From Amaranthus tricolor (lineage: Eukaryota > Streptophyta > Magnoliopsida > Caryophyllales > Amaranthaceae), in contig NC_080047.1 in NCBI RefSeq assembly GCF_026212465.1, forward strand, positions 34,599,495-34,663,494: 64,000 nucleotides of DNA. The letters are read 5' to 3'. Every line of letters starts with the position of its first letter. Within the stretch, counting starts at the first letter, position 1. The position numbers and the translations under genes were made by a program. The notes below the pieces were generated by a model that was given only the letters and a program-made list of their open reading frames with translations, had not been told where the DNA came from and ran no database searches. Shown in pieces: positions 43,340-55,318 of the stretch.

Positions 43340-44160
43340 TGGAAGAGATTTCTAAATCGATCTGGGAGACTATACTATGGTGCATGTTATTTGCTGATGA
43401 TATCGTGTTGGTAGCAGAAACTAAGGAGGAAGTAAATAATAAATTGGAAGAATGAAGGATAGTTTTATAAAGTTGCGGGTTGCGCATAAGTCGTATGACG
43501 ACATAATATTTTTGCGATGCGACTTTAATGGGACATCATCGATAAGGGAGCCAGAGGTGACCATTGGTGATGAAGTTGTTGCAAGCTAAGTACCACCAAA
43601 TTTAAGTATTTGGGATTAATTATTCAGAGTAATGAGAAGATTGATGCAGTGTCACTCATTGAATACAAGTGGGTTGGCTCAAGTGGTAAGCAGCCACCGG
43701 TACTATGTGATAGAAAGTTTCCAAGTAGGTTAAAAGGCAATAATTACTGAGTTACAATCAGGCCTGCTTTGTTATATGTGACAGAATGTTGGCCAATAAA
43801 GAAGACGTTTGAACATAAGATGTAAGTTACAGAATTGCGTATTTAAGGTGGATATGTGGTAACACAAGGATGGATAGAATCAAGAATCGGGAGTTTAGAG
43901 AGAAACTAGGAGTTGCCCTTATTTTCACAAAGATGCGTGAAAATAGAATGAGATGGCTTGGGTACTTGCAGAGAAAGACTTATGACACCCCCATGAGGCG
44001 GATCGAAAGCGTCATAGTATAGTGTATAAGAAGTCAAGGAAGACCTAGGAAAACGTGTGAAGAACAAATAAAAAATGACTAGCATAACCTACACCTCTAT
44101 GAGAACCTGACCAAGGATAAAGGTAGTTGGAGGTGCCTTATCCATATCTTAGACAAATGA
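43340..44160 (+). mobile_element. RTE-type LINE remnant (reverse transcriptase)
   Basis: Plus-strand pieces in order: WCMLFADDIVLVAETKEE with the FADD catalytic motif (about 43378-43420), VLCDRKFPSRLKG, RPALLYVTECWPIKKTFEHK, LRWICGNTRMDRIKNREFREKLGV, and MRENRMRWLGYLQRK. These are the thumb and C-terminal blocks of plant RTE-clade LINE reverse transcriptases. Several stops (for example TGA for the Trp after LEE) and frameshifts break it. Endonuclease and upstream RT are absent. No tail or TSD was found. Confidence 0.75.
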
Positions 44161-46144
44161 TGCTCTTGCAGTTACCAATTGGTGTTTTTGTTTTTTTCTT
44201 TACCTTTTTACATATTATTTTATATATGTATATTAATTTTTTATGTTTTGGACTATTGAGTATTTTTCTGAGGATTCATCTATGGATATTTCTTAAGTCG
44301 AGGTACTCTTTGGTCGCACTCTCCTTTATGGGTATGAGTTGCTACCTTCCTTACCACTTCGGGTCGTAGTTTCCTATGAACGAGATACATAGGTAAGATG
44401 ATGATAATGAAGATAATCGAATTATTTACCACTACTATAACCGGGTCTTATGAGGTCACGCATATAACTATATAAGCAATAGATAGAATAACATACTCCA
44501 TGAACATATGATTATCCTAGGACATTTAAGTATGATGAGTTTATTGTATGTTTTAATGGGGTGTTTAATGAAGAATTAAACCACATATTAAATCATTATT
44601 AGTGTTTATAACCTCTATTTTCTGAGTTGAAAGGGTGATGAAAAGTGTATAAATAGTGCACTTGTTCATCTCATTTCAAACACACTTTTCAACATTCCGC
44701 ACATATTCCGCCTAAAATGTAATGAAAAAAAGATAATCTTATTTTGCGCAAGCATGCATGGTGGTCTGTTTGATGTTTGTGGACTAACATTAGAGGCATA
44801 GCATTTGACGTTCTATTATTTCAATTTTGATATATTTCATACTCGATTATATAACGCGGAATTCGCGCATCAAAGGCATGATATTCTATTATATTTGACA
44901 ATTCATTGAAGTATAAAATATGCACGCGATCTCATTTAAATGTTAACAAATAGCTTCTTGTAATTACGCATCTATATTCCTACAATGCTATCAGTTAGCC
45001 TCTTGTATTATTATAATATGATTATGATAGTTTATTATTTTGATTCAATTAATTAAAGGAGGTTAAATATGGTTTAAAATTCTTTGATTGAAATATAATT
45101 TTAATTATTTTTGATTAAATGTACACGATTAAAATATCATTTTGATTATTGAAATTTTATTACTTATGTATATGGATACACTAAATATTCAATTAGATTA
45201 TTTAGATGTATTAGATGCACGAAATAATACACAAATTAAACAAATAAATAATCAAATTAGTTTATTTTATTGTTGTTTTTGGATTTTAAAAAATAAAAAA
45301 ATAATTAAAAAAATGTCAAGTAATTACCCGATTTTAAAAATCAAAATTCTATTTTTGGAGTGATTTGTTTTGAAATTTGGTTTTTTAGTATTTGAATTGA
45401 TTTATTCAACAATTTTCTTATTGATTTGCTAGCTAATTTGAGCACAATTGATCAATTTCAATTTCAAAATGAAGAACCCTAGAATTTATCCCCAATTTAA
45501 TTAATGCGTTTAAATTTGTGAAATTTTACAATTAATCATCACCAAAACACAATTATATCATAAGTGTTTTCCTCTTAAAATTCGACCTAATAATTAAACA
45601 TGTGATCTCCAATTTTGATCCGAAAAACTTTTTTTTTCCGAAAAAGATGAGGAGAAATAGGATTGATTTGGCGGCAAGAGTGGATGGCCAGCAGTGGACT
45701 AAGGGAGGAAACAAAGGCTGCCACTGGGCAATATAGTTCATTTGAATAGGCAATGTAGAAAAAATAATTATGGTTGATTGAATGTTACTTTGGAAAAATT
45801 TCTAAAAAATATTATAATATTGATATATATTTTGATTTTTGATGTATAAATAAAAAATTTGCAAATTAAGACATGAAAATTAGATTAACTAAAAATAAGG
45901 GCCACAAAACTTTTATTTATACTACTTTGAGTACAAAATTTATTTTATTTTATTTTATTTTATTTTATGATAGTTAATGATCAGAATCAATGATTTACTT
46001 TAAAAATCCATTATAGTTTGTATCTCTAGAAAAGCCAAAAGGATCATAGACCATTGACCATTCCATGAATGTTGAGAACATTGTTCTTGATGTTTACTAG
46101 TTATATAACGTTTAAAGTTTTAGTAATTTTATCTTTATTTATCA

Positions 46145-46181
<37 letters not shown>

Positions 46182-46629
46182 TACAAAACATTAAAGTATG
46201 ATTCATGATTCAATAACTATAAATACAACACAATAAGAATCATTAGTTTATATGTGTTTTAGTGGTTGGAGTGTTGTTTGATTTCTTCTTGCAAGAGGTT
46301 AGGGGTAGAAGGCTCAATTAGTTGTAGGCGTGTAGCAATTGTTGGAAACTTTGCTAGTTTTATGTGTGGGTTGACTTTGAACCAGATTTTAGTTTCGAAA
46401 ATGGGTTTTGTATATGTTGTATTCTGTGACTTTAATTTTATTAATCAAATATATAAAATAAAGTTACATAAACTTAGTAGGTTACTAAAAGATATGAAAA
46501 GTTCAAACTTTTGCTTAACATACACCAAATGTGAACTTCATCATCGTGAATTATCATATATCAAACATAATAACAAAAAGATTTTGTATGTGATATAAAT
46601 TCTAGGCGAGACTCTCTTCCTAAAATATC
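44161..46629. other. Intergenic AT-rich DNA, no supported gene
   Basis: Contains a TATA-like GTGTATAAATAGTGCAC at about 44647, an AT-rich core, an (AAT)n run at 46147-46181, and at 46257-46275 a short TTAGTGGTTGGAGTG phrase resembling a pol III A box without a convincing B box. Frames of 66-110 codons here lack recognisable domains. Confidence 0.4.
46147..46181. repeat. (AAT)n microsatellite
   Basis: About 11 AAT units. Confidence 0.85.
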
Positions 46630-49600
46630 CACTAGTGGAAAAGCTGCGGTTTTTGTATATACGCAGCAATAAATAGAAAAAAGAATTAGAAAAAAAAAAA
46701 GAACCCTTAATTGCTGCGGTTTTGTCCCACGACCGCAGCAAATACACATGTGCACCTTCAATTGCTGCGGTTTGTTTCATGCCCGCAGCAAATAAACCTT
46801 GCAATTGCTCCGGTTCTTCACCACCCGCAGCAAATAACAAATAATCTTAAACCTTAATTGATTCAGCAGCATTAATTGCTGCGGTTAACCCTAATGACCG
46901 CAGCAAATAGAGTTCCTAATATAAAACTTAAACAGTACTGCTCTTTCCTTCAAAACCCTTCATTCTCTTTCTGTTCTCTCGCCTTCCCTAAGCTTCTGTT
47001 CTCTTCTTTCCATTCCAGATTTCGAACGCAATTCCTTCAAAACCCTTCATTCTCCTTCATTCTCCTTCGTTCCATTCCAGATTTAGAACGCAAAAACCCT
47101 TCGTTCCATTGTCCTTCGTTCATTAACCCACGAAATTAAACTTCGTTTCAAAACCATTCTTGTTCATTATCAAATTAAACTTCAAACTTCGAAAATCAAG
47201 GTAATACATTTGAAAATTAAACTGCATGTTCAATATAATACATTTGAAAATTAGTGCTAATTTTTTTTTTCTTTGTAGATTATTACATAACCCACGAAAT
47301 CAAGGTATTTCTATTTGTTTTGTAAATTTGCAAGTTTTTGGAAGGGTTAATTAAGGGTTTTTGGAAGGCTGAAATGTGAGTTTCATTTTGCTTTATTTTT
47401 GTGATTTAGAGTAATTTTTAGATCATAATATATTGTTCCTTCTGAATGTAGATGATTTGGTGTGAGTTAATTGCTTTTGTAATCTTGTTGCTTGTTCAGA
47501 TCCCATTATTTTCTTTGAATTTGTTGCTGCTAGTCAAGAACCTTATGTGGATTTTGTGCTCTTCCTTTATTTTGTGGATTTTTTGATGCTGATTTGTATT
47601 TTCTTGCACTATATTTATGAAATTTCATTCATAATTGCAAATGCTCAAATCTAATTGAAGTGTTAACTTTATTTTTAATATTCATAGCTTGGTTTTGTGG
47701 TTGAGGACTATTGTCCAATGATTATATTGATTCATATTGTTTTGTTTTTTTTATCAATGTCATTGGGCTGTAGTCACTTGTAGGAGTAACAAATAGTACT
47801 TGAGCATGGTTGTTTTGCTATTAATTAAGTTTCTAAACAGAATCAAGAAAGTAAATCCATTACCAGTTGTTCACTTTCTTAAATCAATAACCAAATAACC
47901 AAAAAGAGTGACATAGGGTGAGCAATAAGCAGAACAGCTGCAGTTCTGGTTCAAAACAAATTCACGCAGCTGGTTTCATCACATTTTATTGTGTTCTTTG
48001 ATTTCTGTTCAGTTGAAGACTCATTTGGCTTGTTCATAATCTTTCCTTCAAATTGGCTTGTTCATAAGTAGTATTGCCAACTATTTATATACCATCTCCC
48101 CTAATTAATCACAAACAGGGCTATTTGGTATAAATTTGCCAAGTACTAGAGTTTATTCAAATAGACACATCAATGAGTAACCAAACTCCAATGTATAATT
48201 GAAATGTATAATTGTTTAAAAATTGTTGGTTTAAATTGAAAAGTATGATTCTAATGTTGGTTTGCATTGTATGCCTACTAAGTGTTTAATAAAAAACCCA
48301 AATTCCATCCTTAATCTTGCTATCCCTATCTTTTTTCTGCTCTAATATAATTTCATCCAATTGACTGTTTCTCATATATTTTCCAAACGTTTTGCTTGAT
48401 GTTGAAAAAGATATTCAGAAAGTTTTTTTTTTTAATTTTTTTTATTTTTTTATTAATCTGTTAATCAACTACTACTTTAGTTTTCATGGATTTACATCAA
48501 TAATGTTATTATGTTAAGGGTTTGAAAGTGTTCTTGTGAACAAAGGTTGCCTTTCTTGTTTGGGTTTGGGTTTGGGTTTTGTGAACACAGGTTTATCTAC
48601 TATAGTCGAACAATCTTATGCCAAATCTAACCGCTTTTGATGTTTACTCAAGACTATGCGTCATTACATAAATCTAATCGATCCGGTACTGATTCCGACT
48701 AGCTAATTTTGATTACATCACTTAAATTCATCTTGATTACTAGTTTATGTGCTCACTCAACTACCACTTCCTTGTTATTTCTTTTTGTATTACATTGAAT
48801 TTGATTTCAATACTCCCTTTGCTTTTTTCTTCTTGGGCTTGACAACTTGGATTTTGTTGAAAATGTGTTAAGATAGGTAGCTCTGAAGCAAGTCTTCTGA
48901 ATACTCCCATTACAATATTCTGAATACATGTGCAAGTCTTCTCTTCATCAGCAAAACAGCTGGTTGTGTGCATCTTCTGAAGCAAGTGATGATCAGTATA
49001 TTTGGGCAACAGCAACTTTGTCATGATTCGTGCTTCATGTCTATCAACGGTGTATATGCTGCCTCAATCAAGGGTCAATATTTAGAGACATAGAATAGAT
49101 TATATTTTCTTGATTCATAGGTTCTTTTGTACCTTCAGATTATATTTTCTTGATTCAATAAATGAGAATATTGTTATTTGTTTGTACCTTTTCACTCAGG
49201 CTATATGGATTTTGATATTACTGCTTTTGATATGGTATATATAATAACAATGAGTATAAAACTAAATTACTGTTTTATGCTGCTTCAGATTATATGGATT
49301 ATAATCTTCAAATTACTGCTTCAGATTATATGGATTATAATGAGTATAAAACTAAAAAACAAAAAAAATAGTTATTTGCTGCGGTCAGAGGCAAAACCGC
49401 AGCAAATACAGCAAATAATGCACACTTATTTGCTGCGGTTTTGCCTCTGACCGCAGCAAATAACCCTCCTTATTTGCTGCGGTTTTTGCCCATGACCGCA
49501 GCAAATAATGCCCTTATTTGCTGCGGTTTTAAACCGCAGCATTTAAAAAAGGACATTTGCTGCTATCACAATTGCTGGGGGCCAAAACCGCAGCAAATAA

Positions 49601-49641
49601 TGGCAAAATAACCGCAGCAAAAGACGTTTTTTCCACTAGTG
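46630..49641. mobile_element. Non-autonomous CACTA of the same family (3.0 kb)
   Basis: TIRs CACTAGTGGAAAAGCTGC and CACTAGTGGAAAAAACG (reverse complement) are flanked by ATC on both sides (46627-46629, 49642-49644). The ends (46645-46915, 49370-49620) carry the same GCTGCGGTT/AACCGCAGC hairpin arrays as the 11.5 kb copy. A pyrimidine-rich leader with CAAAACCCTTCATTCTC repeats and a donor-like CAAG|GTAATAC (47200) mirrors the large element's leader. The 2 kb interior (47250-49370) has no transposase and no domain I recognise; it may be captured DNA. It could be moved by enzymes of the related autonomous copy. Confidence 0.92.
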
Positions 49642-49644
49642 ATC

Positions 49645-50503
49645 ATTTCCTCCTTACTACGGTGCTAAGAAATGTATACCGAAAATATGTTTTGAGATAC
49701 AAAGAATTTCACTAAATTTCTAGCACAAGGAAATTAGAACTACATGAGAAACTTAAGTGGAAGAAGAAACGGAAATTTACAATCGAGGATTGCAAGTTCT
49801 TTATATAAAGTGCTAGAGAGGAGAAGAATTCAGAAAATGCACGTATATTCCATGTATACCTCCTGTAAGAAATTTTCTTACACATGTTTTCTATATTTAT
49901 AGAAAATCATACAATTATTCATGAAGTAATATGTCACTTCATAAACAGCAACATCGATTTATGAATCAATGTCAGTCATAACTCAATCTATCCCAATATA
50001 TTCAATTAATATAACCATATTAACCAGAGGTAGTTATAACATAACTAACAAAATCGAATATAACGAACATTGCAAAAACCAGCGCGAAAGTCGTGGGCCG
50101 CGACAAAAATCGTGAGCCGGAACCTGTGCTTATACAAAAACAGAAACTTTTACAAGCTTGGATATTTCTAATTAATTATTTATTCAATTAATTTATTTGA
50201 TTTAATTAATTTATTATTTCCGATAATCATTAGTTATGATTTGAAGATTCATATTTGAGTTGACATTGGGAAATATAAATTATAATATGTTTTTGAAGAA
50301 AAATAAACTATAAGGCCTACCTAATGCCGAAAAGATAATTATTTAAATGTTTATTTTGTCTCTATTCTTTCATTCCTATATCTCATAAACTATTACACAT
50401 ATTTGTTTAAGGATTATAATGATCATCTTATACAAAATATTTCCTTGTCCCTTTTATTTTGCACCTTTTATTTTGCACCTTGTAAAAATGGGTAAAATTT
50501 ATT
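49645..50503. other. Intergenic DNA, possibly an old LTR
   Basis: A TATA-like TTTATATAAAGTGC (about 49800), a CTATATTTATAG palindrome (about 49890) and a GC-richer CGTGGGCCGCGACAAAAATCG patch (about 50091) resemble parts of a decayed LTR, but no second copy, PBS or TSD is visible. Confidence 0.3.
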
Positions 50504-50511
50504 AATAAGGA

Positions 50512-50799
50512 TAGAGGCAGAGCAAAAATATTAGAGGCTTTATTTTCTTCTCAGATGTCTTTTAAAATGTGGCCCTTTTATTATATTAAAATATTAAATT
50601 TTTTCCACTTTAAGAAAAATATTTCAAGATAAAATGTATTGTAACATTATATTACTTCAAAATAAAAAAGTTTACAAATAAATCATTTAAAAATTGTTGC
50701 TCGAATTCGAATCTTAAAAGCGTTATTTAATATTCAAGGCCCTTTATTTCGGGGGCTCTAGGCGGTCGGCTACCAAGGATACCCCTAGAACCGGTCCTG
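50512..50799. mobile_element. hAT-like MITE, copy 2 (288 bp, exact TSD)
   Basis: The exact 8 bp AATAAGGA flanks both sides (50504-50511, 50800-50807). The ends are TAGAGGCAGAGC and (reverse complement) CAGGACCGGTTCTAGGGG. The interior, reverse complemented, matches copy 1 at 25316-25534 (agtaatataatgttacaatacattt; taaagtggaaaaaattt). The two copies define the family and its hAT-type target duplication. Confidence 0.8.
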
Positions 50800-50807
50800 A
50801 ATAAGGA

Positions 50808-51648
50808 AAATTACGTTGGAGAATGAATTAAAAAATAAGTGAAAGATATAATTGAGTAGTTAAAATGCAGAGAAAGTATATGTTTGTAAATCAGATTAAA
50901 AAAAGGGGAAAGTGAGACAATTACCAAAAAAAAGTATAAAATTAATAAGACCTATTAAAATAAAGTGTTGCAAAATAAAAGCATGTGGAGGAGCACTTAT
51001 ATTTACCCCTCCCTTAAAAATGTTAGTGTAAAATTTTATTATATATATCACAAATTTTAGACAAAAATAATTTTACTATTCATCCTTATTTTAATATTTC
51101 TATAATTCTTATGGAGTGATGGCCTCTACAAATCTTACACAAAATTTATTTTTACATTTTTATAGGAGTATTTCTTATGGTCTTTACATGTCTACTACTA
51201 ACCTTATAAAAAATTTTTTTTATTGGTTGTGATTTTCATATTTTTTTCCAATAACTTACAGTTTTCATATATCTCTTACTAATCTTTTAAAAATATTTTT
51301 TTATTGATCGTGGTTTTCATATTTTTTCTACTAATTTTCTTTTAATATTTTTTAATGTATAAAGTCACTACTTTTTCATTAATTAAATAATACATCAACA
51401 ATCTAAAATATTTTTTAAAAAATTTTTGTAAAAATTCCTTATGAAAACTTCATTTAAAGGAGAAAGAAAGTAGTTTTTACTTGAAAGACAAGAGATGAAG
51501 TATGTAGGTCTATTCAATTAAAGTCATAGACGTAATGCCTTTTTCCTTGCCACGTCACCAACTGTTGATAAGAACTACCACCTAATAAGATTATCTTAGA
51601 AATTTGGTAAATGAATTACATCTTGAAATAATCCTGAGAAACAAACAA
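50808..51648. other. Intergenic DNA upstream of the PPO-like gene
   Basis: AT-rich, with repeated tttttcatatttttt phrases at 51190-51340. No clear TATA box is placed close to the gene start. A CACGTCACC element (G-box-like core ACGT) lies at 51551-51559, about 90 bp before the ATG. Confidence 0.35.
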
Positions 51649-52389
51649 ATGATAATGTCGACCTCTGTATCATTGTACTCTTCCAATACCATCTCAACTC
51701 CCCTTCTTAATCTCTCATTTCCCCACTATCCCTATTCCTGCAAAGTAAACAACAGTACAGAAAATGATTCTTTTCAAATCCCAAAAACAATCAGCATCCA
51801 TAAAACAAGACTTAATCATACTTTCAATTTCAATCGACGAAATATGATCTTAATCGGGTTAGGAAGCGTATGCGGATCTACAATCACGCCCTTTCCTGAC
51901 GTCTTTCCCCGCAGCCTGGGCCTGGCGGCACCTGTTGGACAGCAAAATGCCCGTGTTTTAACAGCAAGAGATTTGCTTCCTAGGAAGTTAGACTCTACTA
52001 TACGCACACAAGTAGCACGGGGTCGAAAATCGAGGAACAAGAACCAAAAACAGAAAGAAGAAGAAGAAGAAGAGGTGTTAAATGTTAAGTTAGAGTTGTT
52101 GGAAACGGACAAGTATGTCAAATTTGATGTGTTTATAAATGAAGAAGATGATAATCCTTCTAAAATGAGACTCATGAGCTCCGAATATGCTGGAAGCTTT
52201 GTTTGTTTGCCGCACAGTCATAAAGCTAAAAAGGGTTACACATACAGTACTAGCTTAATGCTTGGGTTGACTGATTTGATCGATGAATTAGGTGTAGATA
52301 ATGATGATACTGTTGAGGTTGTTCTAGTGCCTAGAGCTGGATCAGATGCTGTTCTCATCACCGATGTAACTATTGGTTATCTTTCATAG
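51649..52389 (+). CDS. PPO: Polyphenol-oxidase-like protein without the copper domain
   Basis: Intronless, 246 codons from ATG 51649 (a second ATG at 51655 is equally plausible). The N-terminus is Ser/Thr-rich, then a twin-arginine segment RRNMILIGLGSVCG (residues 63-76) followed by LGLAAPVG, the plastid-to-thylakoid-lumen targeting pattern of plant PPOs. The linker LLPRKLDST...GRKSRNKNQKQKE and the C-terminal PPO1_KFDV domain (KFDVFINEEDD at about 158-168, SSEYAGSFVCLPHSHK, LGLTDLIDELG, VLVPRAG, TDVTIGYLS) are complete. The usual ~330-residue tyrosinase core, with its six copper-binding His, and the DWL domain are missing without breaking the frame. It cannot oxidise phenols. Normal PPOs are about 590 residues. 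It may be a deleted gene or a transcribed relic; expression is unknown. Confidence 0.85.
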   Translation: MIMSTSVSLYSSNTISTPLLNLSFPHYPYSCKVNNSTENDSFQIPKTISIHKTRLNHTFNFNRRNMILIGLGSVCGSTITPFPDVFPRSLGLAAPVGQQNARVLTARDLLPRKLDSTIRTQVARGRKSRNKNQKQKEEEEEEVLNVKLELLETDKYVKFDVFINEEDDNPSKMRLMSSEYAGSFVCLPHSHKAKKGYTYSTSLMLGLTDLIDELGVDNDDTVEVVLVPRAGSDAVLITDVTIGYLS

Positions 52390-53099
52390 AATTTGGTTGG
52401 AGGACTTTTTTTTACCCAATGATTAAGGATTGATTTTCACCATTTACAAAAAGAAATTTTATTTTTTTTTTGTCTGTAAGATCTCAAGTCTATCAAAGAA
52501 TTAAAAAAAAAAAAAAAGAAAGAAAGATTGTTCTTGATTATTGTTTCACATCTTAGCTACACATATGTATGTAAAATAATTCAAATATATGCCCTATTGA
52601 TTATTTGATAGTTCTATTAGCTAATGGTGTAAATTTAGTGTTGATTTTAATTTGATACAAATGCAAATCTAATCCTATTAAATTTAGTTTTGATTTTAAT
52701 TTCAGTTCAAATTCAAATAATATTTTATATAAATCAAATTGATGAATACCATAAAGAAAGGGATACATAAGTTGGGACAAATATAATATAAAGCACCTAT
52801 TATGTATTACGAGGTTTAAAAGCCTCAAGAATCATTACGAGCACTATGATTCGATGTACTAGTGAAAAAAATATGAAAACATGGGTGTACGCGTGTTAGG
52901 ACTTGATGAATCATTACATATTTAATCTTAATGTAATGAAAAATACTAAATGTGAATCGTCTAATTTAATCCAAAAGGACTTTAGATATTGTGGTATATT
53001 GTCAGGAGTACATTCACTAAGTGACAGTTCCATATTAGCATTTGAAGATCAAAAAATAGGGTTGTTGAAGAAGATAATAATACAATTAGCTTAATGTCT
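52390..53099. other. 3' flank of the PPO-like gene
   Basis: A poly-A run (52502-52517) lies about 115 bp after the stop, followed by AAGAAAGAAAG. This could be the trace of a retrocopy tail or an ordinary A-rich tract. No gene is supported beyond it. Confidence 0.35.
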
Positions 53100-54320
53100 T
53101 ACCTCATACAACAAACATCTATTTGATATACCATAAACCACTACTATATAATATAAACTACTACTAGACATACTATAAACTCCCTACTTTTCATATCATA
53201 AATGCTTACTTCAGATATTAAAAAAACCTACTTCACTTATTATAAACACTTACTTCTCATATCATAAATACATACTTCTCATATCATAAATACCTACTTC
53301 AGATATTTAAAACTCTTAATATTAAAAACTCCTACTTCACTTATTATAAACACTTACTTCTTATATCATAAATACATACTTCTCATATCATAAATACCTA
53401 CTTCAGATATTTAAAACTCTTACTTCACTTATCAAAAATTGCTACCTCACATATCATAAACATGTACTATATATAGAAAAAAACATCTACCTTACATACT
53501 AAAAACCCCTACTTGACATGTTATAAACACTTAACAAACTGAAAATCTTACTTTATATATCATAAACACAATAGGTATTTTTAATTGTGAAAGTTGGTAT
53601 TTAATGAGTCATAATGGTTTATAGTATGTATTTTACATGTACAAGTAGGTATTATTTATTTATAGTAGAAAATTTTATCGATAAAAGTAATTATTTTTAT
53701 AAGTTATGATAGGTATTTTTTTCGCCAGTTGAAAATAATATCTTTATGATTCATATGATTAAATATAATACAAACTTGTATATTAAAACTACAACTTATT
53801 TATCTTTAACTATATATACTTTATTATCTTAAAACATCTACTTTTAGATCTTAAAACTCTTACTTTAATATATAAAACACCTAATATAAGTAGTTTAAAT
53901 GTCTACTTATTATCTTGCAAAATAAAGAAACAAAAAACTTGCACTATAATAAATAAAACATCTACTGTAACATCTACTTCACATATCCAAAAGATCTATT
54001 TTACATACTAAACTCCCATACTTTATATATCACAAACACCTACTACACATACTAAAAATCCCTACTTTTTACGTTATAAATACCTGCATTATACAAAATA
54101 ATAGATAAACATCTATTGTAAACACCTAGTTTAGATATCAAAAGTATCTATTTTACTTACTAAAAACCTCTACTTCACACATTACAAACATCTACTACAC
54201 ATACTAAAAATCTCTACTTTATACATTTTAAATACCTACATTACATACTAAAAACTCATAGTTTAAATTTTATATATACCTACTTCATATGTGTTAAACT
54301 CTTACTTCAACAAGTTTAAA
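53100..54320. repeat. 1.2 kb degenerate short-period repeat
   Basis: Variants of CTACTTCACATATCATAAACACCTACTT recur every 20-30 bp over the whole stretch (for example cttctcatatcataaatac, cttcagatatt, catactaaaaac). The middle part (53590-53760) partly inverts the pattern (aagtaggtatt). No coding signal. It resembles an old minisatellite expanded and decayed. Confidence 0.7.
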
Positions 54321-54545
54321 TCATTACTATACAACAACAAGTAGAGGAAATTATGGGTGAACGGCTTTGTAAAATCTTTGAAATTTTAAACCTATTTTCA
54401 ATCTTAACTCTAGTCCACTATTGCAAAATCTTTGAAATTTAAACTTATTCTCAATCTTAATTCTAGTCAACCTAATGTCTATATTGATTGAATCATAATT
54501 TTAGAATTTCTTTATCATTTTAATGGCGAAAATCAAATCAGAGAA

Positions 54546-55214
54546 TGAGAAAACAAACACACTAGGATTTAAAGTTTCCATCTTTATCCCTAGAATACAC
54601 CCAAGACCAATGGCAAGGGTGTTCAATGCAAATAAACAACACCTCAACAATAAGAAATGAGAAACAATAAAAAAGAAAACAAAATCAAAGACACAAGATT
54701 TACGAGGTTCACCCCAATGTGGGCTACATCCTCGTTGGTGGTTAGCTTGCTTGATTATGTGAAGAAACAATGGAGTTCTCAAGAACGCTTACAAAGAAGT
54801 ATTAACTTGGAGAAGATAAAGAAGATGGGTTTGTGTTTAGCTAGGGATTGAATCAACATTGAAGTGAGTGTATGAGACTTCTATTTATAATAGTAGCCGT
54901 ATATCAATGATTGGGCAAAGGCTCACACTAAGACATTCCCGTAAAACTTATCGCGCAAGAAAACAGAGTGCATTCAGGACGACCGAAATGGCCTTGGTCG
55001 AGCGGTTTGTATTTCAATCGAGCAGCAGATTAGAATGCTCACTTATCTGGTCAAGCCAACTGGCTGGTCGAGCATGCCACAGTGTGGGTCGAACGGCTCA
55101 TCAGAAAGTCTATAATGACTCCCACATCATCATACACATACATACACACATGCACACACTACCAACCTCATCATACACCATTGGTGCACTCAAAGTCACA
55201 CCAAAACTCCAACA
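54546..55214 (-). repeat. 3' LTR of the copia element
   Basis: On plus it runs TGAGAAAACAAAC to CTCCAACA. The adjoining minus-strand purine stretch (AAGGTAGAGAT, 55215-55225) is the polypurine tract. A TATA-like CTATTTATAATAG occurs near 54880. Confidence 0.85.
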
Positions 55215-55318
55215 ATCTCTACCTTGACTAGAGTTCACCAAGATCACACACTTCCTCCAAGACACTCCAATTACACACTACAAGCAATCAAACAAGTAAC
55301 ACACCACATAAATGCCCC

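Noticed and set aside
45553..45753. 66-codon minus frame
   Set aside because: No homology recognised; within AT-rich DNA with ordinary chance open-frame length.
46541..46840. 99-codon and 66-codon minus frames
   Set aside because: They overlap the left hairpin array of the CACTA element and have no coding features.
48761..49024. 87-codon minus frame inside the small CACTA
   Set aside because: No domain, start context or splice support; could be captured DNA but not demonstrable by eye.
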